Source: Crotophaga sulcirostris (taxonomy: Eukaryota > Chordata > Aves > Cuculiformes > Crotophagidae). Taken from it: DNA of 64,000 nucleotides. The notes beneath the pieces were generated by a model. The model worked only from the letters and a program-made list of their open reading frames with translations. It was not told where the DNA came from and searched no databases. A program made the position numbers and the translations under genes. Shown here piece after piece: positions 38,861 through 47,519 of the stretch; position 1 is the first letter of the stretch; each line of letters begins with the position of its first letter. The DNA lies in the NCBI GenBank assembly GCA_013397455.1, contig VYZB01000145.1:676843-740842 (forward strand), in the 5' to 3' direction.

Positions 38861-40899
38861 TTAAAGGCAGCAGATCCAAGTGGGAATCGAGATGACACTG
38901 TCAGAATCCCTGTAACTTTATTTTCCTTTGATTCTGCCTTCTGTTTTACTGTTCTGCACATCATGCTGGTCTAGATGATAACAGGCAACTGGAAGTGCTG
39001 CCGAAGCCTGTAATTAGCAGGTTCCTACCCTGGGACTTGGTTCTTGCTGGTGGGCTGTAGGTGTGCGATAATTTGCCAGTTAATCAATGGGAATTATTAA
39101 AATATTACTGCATATTTTTGCTTTGCGCTACACCCGTACACAGAACCCCTTATATTGGGTGTGAGGGGAGTATCTGGGCTTCCCAGTCATGAAATCTTAC
39201 TGCTCATTCAATTTAAGCACTCCGAGTTTGTACTTTTTTTCATTTTAAAGACACCTCTTCCTTTCCCCCGCCCCAGCCAAAATGAAAAATATTAATATTA
39301 TTGCCATGTTTAACTTCTTGAAACAGTGAATTTTAGCCTAGTCAAAAAGTCCTAAAAACAGTTCTAGTTTTAAAGCTTTCTAAAATTCCACCATTTTAAT
39401 TACAAAAAGCAGTGTGTCATTTCTTGGGCAAATGTTTTACTTCAGATTTGCTTTGTAAACAAACTAAAATCCACAGTATGGTGGGTTGATCTTCTTTTTT
39501 TTTTTTTTTGACATTTATTTAAGTGGGTGGTACTTCAGTCATAAAAATTGTGTATATTAGTACTGTAAAGCTGTAATTTGTTTTGGTTTTAGTCTTTAAG
39601 GTAGCCTTGCTGGGATCTGTCACAGTGCAAGGCAGACACAGGGAAGTTTTCCCCTAGGTTTGTACCCATTTGAGAAGTTTCCTGTGCAACCAGTGAACCC
39701 TGGCAGACTGGTGTCACTGTCAGTGCAGCACTATTGAACCAAACGTTGTACATGTTATTTATGAAACTCAGCACCTCCTGTGATGGTACTGGGGTGCCAG
39801 TGTAGCATTGCTTCATAGCTGAGGAGCATCTGAAGAGAGAAGTGAAATACCCCGTGTATTACCTGTTTGCTTTCTGTTTAGTGACAAAAGTTCATAAAGC
39901 AGCTCGATACTTCACTTCTAATCACAGTATCACAGTCCTACAAGGTTGGAAAGGACCTTTGAGATCATTGAGTCCAACCTATAACCCAACACCAAAACCA
40001 ACCCCAACCCCAACCCATCATCTAAACCATGGCTGAATGACTCAATCCAATCCAAACAGCTGGACTCTAACTCCATAAGAGCATACAGAAACGGTTTTGC
40101 TAAACAGCAACTGGTACATCAAAGATAAATTGTGATCCAGATCCAGTGGTGAGCAGAACAAAATGACAAACTTTCGTGTTTTACTCTGGAAAGAGAAACT
40201 CAGGATATTCCAGATTAAGACAAACATCAGTGAAAACTGGATTTTTTTCAAATTTCTCTTGAAATATTCCCATATTCAGTCGGATTTGAATTAGGTTTTT
40301 TGGCAATGGATGAAACCATACCATGCTCAGGTACTTCTGAGGATTATGCATGAATTTAGGAAACGTACTGTTTCGTGCCTCAATTTCCCCATCTGTGAAA
40401 CAGGCCATCCCGTGGTGTCCCCGCGAAGCACCCCGGCCCAGAACTGCTGTGACTGCAGCTGATTGTGATTCCCTTAATCACGTTAGTTAACTAAATCTGC
40501 TCCTAGAGTGGTTCCATTTGCTTGAATGAATTTACACGAGAGATTAACCCAGCGCTGTTTATTGTTGGGTTTACATTTATCCAGCACTGTAAACAACGCC
40601 TGATACTTCACAGCTGTGTGTAAAGGCACAGCCTGTGCCTCACGGGCTGTTTTGCACAGGTAAGTGGGGGGCTCCCCTCCCAAACCTTGCACTCGCCCAG
40701 GCAGCAATGAGCCCATTTTGGTTCCTGAAGATCCTGAAGACTTTTCCTTCACGTGGTACCTGCTCCCAGCACTGTCCTGCGAGTAGGATCCAACAGATAA
40801 AGTTCCTCCTTCACCTCCGAGGGGTGGTTTACCCCCCCTGCTCCCTCGGACAGCCCCCCCTTTCCCTATTTTAGGTCTCTTCCCTTTGCAGGATTTGTG
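38861..40899. other. LDB2 5' flank with one CR1 stub
   Basis: Unique sequence containing the CR1 at 39921-40052. GC content climbs from about 40400. A perfect donor consensus CAG|GTAAGT lies at 40657-40665. The 145-codon minus-strand frame at 40483-40920 is proline/glycine/serine-rich and matches no family I know; it is probably a product of the GC-rich promoter composition. Confidence 0.7.
39921..40052 (-). mobile_element. CR1 LINE 3' stub with AACCCC-like expansion
   Basis: The tail ATCACAGTATCACAGTCC is followed by GTTGGAAAGGACCTTTGAGA. The usual ACACCAACACC block is replaced by ACCAAAACCAACCCCAACCC with one further unit. It is then truncated within the CTCAATCCAATCC segment. Confidence 0.88.
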
Positions 40900-40959
40900 C
40901 TCAGGGATGCTCCTCAGCACAGGCAGCCACCACCTTTAAGCCGCTCCTAAACCGCTCCA

Positions 40960-40970
40960 GTTTATAAAGG
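40960..40970 (+). promoter_or_regulatory. alternative upstream TATA box candidate
   Basis: TTTATAAAGG at 40961-40970 is a good TATA match and precedes the GC-rich block by a few tens of bases. The sequence about 30 bases downstream lacks a good initiator. A forkhead-type TGTTTAC follows at about 40979. It could serve a longer LDB2 5'UTR isoform or be chance. Confidence 0.25.
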
Positions 40971-41446
40971 AACAGCTTGTTTACTCCTACCCCCAGCCGA
41001 AGGGCAGTGTCCGGAGGGAGGGGGGGGGGGGTGTTGTCTCCTCCCTCCCGGCTCTTTGTGTTTGTACATTTATTTTTTTTTATTTTTTTTTTCCTGGAGG
41101 TTTCTCTCCATTGTGAAGGGGGCGATTTCTTTGTGTGGGGTCCCGGCCATTTCCCGCCCCCCCCCAGTCCCCTCAAACTGTTGCTGTGAGGTGCGGCCCC
41201 CCCCCTCCCCTCCTCAGCCGCCGTGGCGAGCGGTGCCGGAGCCTCGCTAGCCCGGCAGCGGCTCCCCGAGCGGGGGAAAGGAGCGGCGGGGATCGCCGTG
41301 GCCTGTGTTTATGTATTTTGTAGTAATCCGGTTCCTGACATTGCCCTGGCGTGCTCCTCGCGGAGGGGGATTGGCTCAGGCAGCTTTTAAACCACCTATA
41401 TGCTAACGAGCCGCGCCGCCAGGTTCCTGAGGGGGCCTGGCTGGGG

Positions 41447-41468
41447 AAAAAAAAAAAAAAAAAAAAAA
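41447..41468. repeat. A22 tract in the LDB2 promoter
   Basis: Twenty-two A about 105 bases upstream of the predicted TATA-like box. Such tracts keep nucleosomes away from promoters; here that role is inferred. Confidence 0.95.
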
Positions 41469-41571
41469 TCAAACCCGAACCCCAGACCTCTGTGAGGCGG
41501 AGAGCAAAAAAATTGTATTTTTGAAGTAGTGCACAGCGCGGACAGGAAATGACCCCTCCAGAAACTGCTGC

Positions 41572-41611
41572 TTTAAAAAGGAGCGGCGGTGCCTGAAGCC
41601 ATCCACACTCT
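41572..41611 (+). promoter_or_regulatory. LDB2: predicted LDB2 core promoter: TATA-like box plus initiator
   Basis: TTTAAAAA at 41572-41579 is followed 33 bases later by CCACACT (41603-41609), which fits the YYANWYY initiator with A at 41605 as +1. The spacing from the first T of the box to +1 is within the normal range for TATA promoters. A CT-rich tract follows at once, common downstream of vertebrate start sites. An ETS-type GGAAAT lies at 41545-41550 and an inverted CCAAT (ATTGG) at 41370-41374. Motifs are seen directly; their use as the start site is inference. Confidence 0.45.
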
Positions 41612-41632
41612 CTCTCTCTCCTCTCTCTCTCT
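41608..41632. repeat. (CT)n microsatellite, GAGA-type tract
   Basis: CTCTCTCTCTCTC, then CTCTCTCTCTCT, interrupted once. It lies just downstream of the predicted start site. GA/CT tracts at this position can act as promoter elements; here that is inference only. Confidence 0.9.
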
Positions 41633-41692
41633 GGAGCCTGAGCGCTCCCGCACCCCCTGCTTTCCCTCACGGCTCCCGCTTCCCCCTTTCCC

Positions 41693-41938
41693 NNNNNNNN
41701 NNNNNNNNNNNNNNNNNNNNNNNNNNNNNNNNNNNNNNNNNNNNNNNNNNNNNNNNNNNNNNNNNNNNNNNNNNNNNNNNNNNNNNNNNNNNNNNNNNNN
41801 NNNNNNNNNNNNNNNNNNNNNNNNNNNNNNNNNNNNNNNNNNNNNNNNNNNNNNNNNNNNNNNNNNNNNNNNNNNNNNNNNNNNNNNNNNNNNNNNNNNN
41901 NNNNNNNNNNNNNNNNNNNNNNNNNNNNNNNNNNNNNN
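41693..41938. other. assembly gap (246 N)
   Basis: An unbroken run of N lies within the predicted LDB2 5'UTR. It is bordered on the right by 30 consecutive C and on both sides by related pyrimidine-rich sequence (41661-41677 and 41970-41986, one mismatch in 17). The gap size may not be real. Confidence 0.99.
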
Positions 41939-41968
41939 CCCCCCCCCCCCCCCCCCCCCCCCCCCCCC
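41939..41968. repeat. C30 homopolymer at gap edge
   Basis: Thirty consecutive C follow the N gap. Either it is a true poly-C/poly-G tract that stopped sequencing, or a consensus artefact at a contig end. The length should not be trusted. Confidence 0.9.
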
Positions 41969-42049
41969 TTTTCCCTCACAGCTCCCCCCGCCTTGGCTCC
42001 CGCTATAGAGGGCTCCCACAGCAGTTCCCAGGCAGAGCGCGCAGCCTGG

Positions 42050-42130
42050 ATGTGTGTGTGTGTGTGTGCGCGCTGCCACTTTGTACTGTGGAGAACACCC
42101 AGCCCATGTGCTCTGCATGGATGCTGGTGA
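42050..42130 (+). other. upstream ORF 1 in LDB2 5'UTR (26 codons plus stop)
   Basis: The ATG at 42050 is formed by the A before the TG tract. It reads MCVCVCARC and ends at the TGA at 42128, in the same frame as LDB2 and 36 bases before the LDB2 ATG. The start context is weak (T at -3, T at +4). It matters because its reading frame after the tract depends on the TG repeat number. Whether it is translated is unknown. Confidence 0.45.
42051..42068. repeat. (TG)9 microsatellite followed by CGCGC
   Basis: Nine TG units run into CGCGC, an alternating purine-pyrimidine stretch able to form Z-DNA. It sits 99 to 116 bases upstream of the LDB2 ATG and lies inside the upstream ORF starting at 42050. 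Confidence 0.95.
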
Positions 42131-42147
42131 CACCCTGTGTAGCTTGA
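42106..42147 (+). other. upstream ORF 2 in LDB2 5'UTR (13 codons plus stop)
   Basis: ATG at 42106, with a second in-frame ATG at 42121, ends at a TGA at 42145-42147. That is 19 bases before the LDB2 ATG. Start context is weak (C at -3). It would reduce LDB2 translation if used. Confidence 0.4.
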
Positions 42148-42272
42148 ACCGCTGCGAGCAGGCAAGATGTCCAGCACACCACATGACCCTTTCTATTCTT
42201 CTCCTTTCGGCCCGTTCTATAGGAGGCACACGCCGTACATGGTGCAGCCAGAGTACCGAATATACGAGATGA
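42117..42272 (+). other. overlapping upstream ORF 3 (51 codons, crosses the LDB2 start)
   Basis: ATG at 42117 (T at -3, G at +4) opens a frame that passes over the LDB2 ATG at 42167 in another frame and stops at 42272. Ribosomes starting here could not reinitiate at the LDB2 start, so leaky scanning past it would be needed. There is no recognised product. Confidence 0.4.
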
Positions 42273-42298
42273 ACAAGAGGCTGCAGTCGCGGACAGAG
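42167..42298 (+). CDS. LDB2: LDB2 (LIM domain-binding protein 2 / CLIM1), first coding exon, partial gene
   Basis: LDB2 is a nuclear adaptor that dimerises and binds LIM-homeodomain and LIM-only proteins through its C-terminal LIM-interaction domain, linking them in enhancer-promoter complexes. Seen here: 44 codons starting MSSTPHDPFYSSPFGPFYRR and ending RLQSRTE, which I recognise as the LDB2 N-terminus; the paralogue LDB1 has a different leader and shares only the RHTPY-type stretch and the KRLQ region. The exon ends with GAG followed by the donor GTAAGT at 42299, a phase-0 junction. The ATG has A at -3. The same frame has a TAG at 42140 and a TGA at 42128, so this is the first usable Met after an upstream stop. 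The full family protein is about 373 residues; the dimerisation domain, nuclear localisation signal and LIM-interaction domain lie in later exons beyond the window. Family assignment is from memory, not a search. Confidence 0.96.
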
Positions 42299-45200
42299 GT
42301 AAGTCCCTCTGCCTTGTTTTCCTGTGCATGGACTGTGCGAGGCTCCAGCCCGGATTCCAGCCGAAGCGTCCCGCTAAGGCAGCGGAGTGTATGCAGGCAC
42401 GAACCCTAATTAATTTACGAGTTTAATTGGGTAATCCCCTCATTATGTTTCCACGCAGAGCAACTCTTCGAGGAGGTACCGGTTCAGGGTGAAATCCTGA
42501 AATTACAGCGCTGCACTTCAGGATCGGTTGTAGCGCTGGTCTCAGGGAATTTCTGTGCCTCGGTGTGTTGTTTGCTCAGGATCTGTCCTGCTGGCATTTG
42601 CAGCTAGAATGTGGCAAGGTATTGCCTGAGCTTTTTCGCAAAACTAACCCAGAAATGTTGCAGGTTTAAGGGGAAGAGACCAGCCCCTTCTCTGGTTCTG
42701 TTTTGCAAAGTCGTTAAAATGAAAAATGAATGGTAACAGAAAACAGGAGCAGAGTTTTAAAAACTTATTCCTAGGCTGCACTGAAAGAACACATGTTCAG
42801 GATGACCGACAAGAGAAATTCGTGTTTACATTTGGAATGCAGTTGCTTTTAGGGAGAGAGATGATCGGTTCACCAATTTATCATAGAGCTGTCAAAAGTA
42901 CCCAGTTAATGTAAACTACATTCACTGTTGGTTATGCTTTGTATAATCTGTTGGTGGTTAACACACCCTGGCTTCTACACCCAGACCAGCCATCACAAAG
43001 AACATGCTGAATCGGGGAGGGAAATACTTTTTGTCACTTAAAGAAACAACCAAACAGCGGAGTCTGCGTGTTGTTATTTACATGGGTAAATAACGCACAC
43101 TTCTTAGGCTGCCGAAGTCAAAAGTGTGTGTGGACTGAGTCAGCCTGCATTTCTGCCCATGTGCCTGTGTTTGTGCAGCAAACATTCTTGGTGCTGCAAT
43201 TTTTCATAGTAGTTTACTCGTGGTGCCCTGAAAACACTTTTAAAGAGTATTGATCTTTTACAGGGAATGGCTTTGTACAGAGGGAAGCATCTGCCAAATC
43301 CATGCCGTGAGGTATGGTAAAGGATCTCCCATTGATCCGTTTGTTGCATTATAACTCTTGAAGAGGACAGGAGGTTATCATAAAACAGACCACACATGCC
43401 TGGATTGTCAGCTAAGCCATGGAGAACCTCTGACGTTTAATGTAGACGATACAGCTAACGAGATGTGACCTGCTTTCTGGCTGGGTACCCGCCACGGGGT
43501 AACTGCTTTTCTAACACTGTTACCACTGCCAAGCTTAGGACATTTCTGTGGAGTAATTAGTAAATACACTTCATGCTGGCTAAAAATTCCAAACAGCTCA
43601 GTGCTTCCAAAATCATGGCAACTGTTTGTAAGTTTTGCCCCAAGTTGGTGGTTGCGAAGGGTCACTGCGCTTGTGTTTTTATTTGCTACTGTTTGTTTGT
43701 CAGTGTCTTGTTACTTTGTTCCTTATGTTCCTGTACACATTAATGTGATGATTTCTAGACTTTTTCAAGTTAATTCGCAAGGAATCATTAAGTGATTCCT
43801 TCAGGGTTTCATTCTCAAGCTTTTCTGAAAAGCTGTCAGTGCTAATTTAGCCTTTTTACGTTTGTTTTTTTTTTTGTGGTACTTCTAATAATTTGTCAGT
43901 TTCTGATTGCAGCTCCTTTACAAATGTTACACTAGAAAAGTTTTTGAGGTGCTTGAGAAAGAACTTGCTCCTCCCGTGTTGCTGAGGTGTGCTGAGCTAG
44001 ACTTCAGTGCATGTAATTGCAGTATTTGACTTTCACATGGGTTGGTGTGGGCAAAAAGCGATAACCAACTCTTCCTCGCTGGTGCTGCCATAGGTTCCAG
44101 CAGCTTTTTACTTCCAGAGCACAGGCAGTGCTTAGTTAATGAAGGCCCTTATGCTCCAGCATTTCTTTTATTTGCTCAGAGTAAAAAAATACTTTTGCCT
44201 TGTGATAATTCTCTGTTTTTTAATTTCTGAGCTCTGTGCTCTAAGTATTGCTGTTTGCTGAAATGAATTTTCTAGCTAGCTTCAGCTCATCTCATTTATC
44301 CTTTAATTAAAACACCTTCATTAATAAAAAAAAATACAGTCATTTCCTGGGACACTTGCAGTGACTAGGTGTGGACAGCCTGTAAAGAATCATGCTGGGC
44401 TTCTGGGGCAGGTTGGGAGTGGAAGTTTCACATTAATTTTATGCACTTCCAAACGTGTTTGGGATTGGTAGCTGAAGGCTCCTGGAGCATGTGTAGCTAG
44501 CTCTGAATTTTTTGAATCCAGACCAAAGGAGCCCTGTATGTCATGGAAGGAATGTGCTTGTGCTGTGGGTGATACAGGCTTACTGCATGAGCGTTTCTCT
44601 TCAGGCAGTCTCTGGAATAATGTAGGCACTGGTCTCTGAAGGAGGCTGCTTGTACTCTGCGAGCCCCAGGGGGTAGGTGAGCACAAGCAGAGCAGCTTAA
44701 GGGGAAAGGAATTACAAAGAAACTCTGCAAAAGACTGGGGGTAGCAAGCTGGAAGGTTCCACTTGGACCCCACTTCTGGAGAGAGCCGGTGGCAAGTGAG
44801 GATGTGTTAAAAAATGGGAGCCTACAGCTCTGATCCCAAATATATCCTTGGAAAGCCTTTGGGATTTTCCTATTTCCCTACAAAAGAAAAATGTTCTTAA
44901 TAATCCTTTAGAGTCAGATTCTCTGCTGTGCCTTGCAGTGTTGGAAGTTCCAAGGCAAAGCAAAACATACAGAGTCTCATGAAGTTGTGCAGAGGGTGGA
45001 TGGAGAGCGTATGGCAGGACTGTCCGTGTGTCATGTCTGTCTGTTTCCTCCCTTCCATCTGCAGAGCCCACTTTTGCAGTGAATTCTTGTAGTTGTTTTC
45101 CAGAGCTTGCAGGTAGCTGAGAAATGATTCAAAAACAAACAAAACCCAAACCAAAAACAAAACAGTGGGTTGGTGGAGACCGTTAGGGAATCCACCGGTA

Positions 45201-47504
45201 AATGCCATTTCTACTCCTTCTTTCCAGCAGCAGGGTCTACAGTTTGTTGGGGGAGGTAGAAGTGTCCTCAAAGTGGCTGTGCTCTTGGGGTCCCTCCCTG
45301 AGAAATCCGAATCGTGGCTTCCACTCTTGTTTGTGGGAGGGAATAACAGTCGGTGTGAAGGATGTGCTCAGTGTATTAAGCAGGCAAAGTACAAAGTGAT
45401 AAATAAAGGTCATTTAGATGCAGCGTGGCTATCTTTGTTCTTGTTTTCTTTTGGAAGAAATGGTAGTCATGAAAGTAGAGAATTAGCAACTCTAGCCTGT
45501 GCTAGATGTGCAAACTTTTGCTCTCCAAACTTCTTACAACTTTATGGGCTCCTCAGGCAGAACCTACAACTGCCTTTTTAAATTCAGGGTCAGTCTTAGG
45601 CGAAGAATTCCAATCACACCCAGGCAGGGGGTGGTTTTATAATGTAAGTACTGGCAGAAATCCACCACCTAGCTAATTCTTACGTGATCTAAAGTAAATT
45701 AGGGAGCCTGAGTTACTAGCTGGTGTTGCAGGAACACCTTACCTTCCTTAAAAGTTGTTCAAAGAAATCTAATCTGGAAATACATTTTTCTAAATGGAAA
45801 TTAATACATGCTTTCTTCATAATACTTTAGGAGTGTCTAGTGCCATTTTGTAATGCATCAATAGTCCTGATTTAAAGAAGTAAAATGAGCATTTAAATGT
45901 TTAATAATCTATGGCAGATACAAAGATGCAAAGATCTTAGTTCTATCATAGTTGATTAACTTTCCAGTTAACCGAAATGCAGCTGTTTCCTTGCACTGTG
46001 TGTGGTTTTAAGGATTTCATTGCCATTCACTCAAACTCAGTTGATTTTAATATTTTTATATCTGTGTTAGTTTAATGTTTCAAGAAAGCAATCCTATTGT
46101 GGCAAAATCAGCAGTTTCTAAAGTACTAAGTAGCAATACACAACATAGGTAAATTAGCTTAAATATTTTCTCTGTGTTTCATAAAAAATGATTTTTAAAA
46201 AAGTCTCTTTTCCTCTTTGATGTTGTAAATCCTTTTTCTGTTCTAATTTTTAGTAATTTGAAATTGCTCACCCTTAAAAGAAAACAAAAGGTGATTATAT
46301 CTTGTATATAATTGTTTTCCAGTAAGATTATAGTGCGCTCTGGACAGATCACCTAGAGTTGCTGACAGTTTAAAGTTTGAGGCATTGCTTTATTGCTAAT
46401 AGTCAAAGAAATGTACCAAACCTTTTACTTGTTTATTTAGTTCCCAATATTCTTAGAACTTTTGTGTCTCGCAACATATTCAGTTCACCTGTATCTCTCT
46501 TCAAGAGATTATGCTTTACATCATCATTATATGAAAAACACAGCTTTCCTTCTGGCTAAGAGAGTAGTGTTTTAAGGGTGACAAGAACTTGATTAGTAGC
46601 ATATTTGTTTTAAAGACAATTGGCTTAATCAAATCATATTAAACTGTAGAGTGAATTTAACAAAAGAAGAGATTTCATGAAGGACGACGATGTAAAGAAA
46701 ATTAAAAAGAAAATAAAGGAGGGTGTTATGATTGTTTAAAACCTACTAAATGAACTGGAAGCTTACACAGACATTCATACTCAACCAAATTTTTAAAACA
46801 AAACAAAGCAAAACAAAATTTCTGCAGTTGAATGGAAGTCTCTTATTTTACTTCCTCACATTGCTAACTGATGAAATATATTTTTCTTCTTCCTGATGCG
46901 TTTTTAATAGATTAGTCATAAAAATCTATGTTGTGACATCACATTTGTTCACATAGCAACTTAGTATCACAAACAGATCTTTCATATTGTGTACATAAGT
47001 CTGAGTTTGTCCAATGATTTTGTTTTGTTGAGGGGAAAACACATAAACTTCTGTCTTGAAGTATTTTTGAGGAAATATTCTTTCACCCACAAATATACTA
47101 ATACTGAGCAATTCTAGGAACATGAGTAAGGATTTTAAAAGAGTACTTATAAACAATGCATTGCTGAAACTAATAGGTCAGTTTATAAGAAAATCCATGA
47201 ACTTCTTTAGGTAAACACTGATTTCAGAATGGATCCAAGGCCCTTTTCACTGATTGTCTTTTCCATATATTTTTTTCATCCCTTTAAAAAAATTCAGTTG
47301 CAGCTGTTTTCAATTAAAATTGTTACAAACTAACAATTCTTATGAGGCTGGTGGAGGGAAAAAAGACTCTACTTCCTTTCCATGCTGATCCTTAGCTAAC
47401 AATCAGGGATGTCTTGCTGGTTTTTTTCCCCAAAAAAGTTATAATACAGAATGTAATCTGCACACATAAGGAACAGGGAGCTTTTGGGGGCAGGGGCTGG
47501 TGAG

Positions 47505-47519
47505 GAGAGAGAGAGAGAG
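47505..47519. repeat. (GA)n microsatellite
   Basis: Seven to eight GA units in LDB2 intron 1. Confidence 0.9.

Larger units (their letters stand above)
40900..41692. promoter_or_regulatory. LDB2: GC-rich, CpG-containing LDB2 promoter region
   Basis: Base composition rises sharply from the AT-rich flank into a block with G12 (41020-41031), two C9 runs (41157-41165 and 41197-41205) and many CpGs, especially 41210-41420 (for example the GCCGCGCCGCC stretch near 41410). It lies directly upstream of the LDB2 start and continues past the gap to about 42300. This is the usual form of a vertebrate CpG-island promoter. The homopolymer G and C runs can form G-quadruplexes and probably caused the nearby sequencing gap. 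Confidence 0.7.
41605..42166 (+). other. LDB2: predicted LDB2 5' untranslated region (contains assembly gap)
   Basis: This is the interval from the predicted initiator (41605) to the LDB2 start codon. It includes a CT tract, a 246-base gap of unknown bases, a C30 run, a (TG)9 tract and several upstream ATGs. Its true extent is inferred. The acceptor-like string TTCCCTCACAG ending at 41981, just after the C30 run, leaves open a model in which the 5'UTR is spliced and the first-codon exon starts at 41982. Confidence 0.5.

Noticed and set aside
42054..42272. 72-codon upstream frame counted from 42054
   Set aside because: The triplet at 42054 is GTG inside the TG tract. The real ATGs are at 42050 (other frame) and 42117 (this frame), so the feature was listed from 42117.
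45165..45581. 138-codon frame with several CxxC pairs in LDB2 intron 1
   Set aside because: The cysteine pairs do not form a recognisable zinc-finger or LIM pattern, and the frame has no flanking acceptor and donor that would make it an exon.
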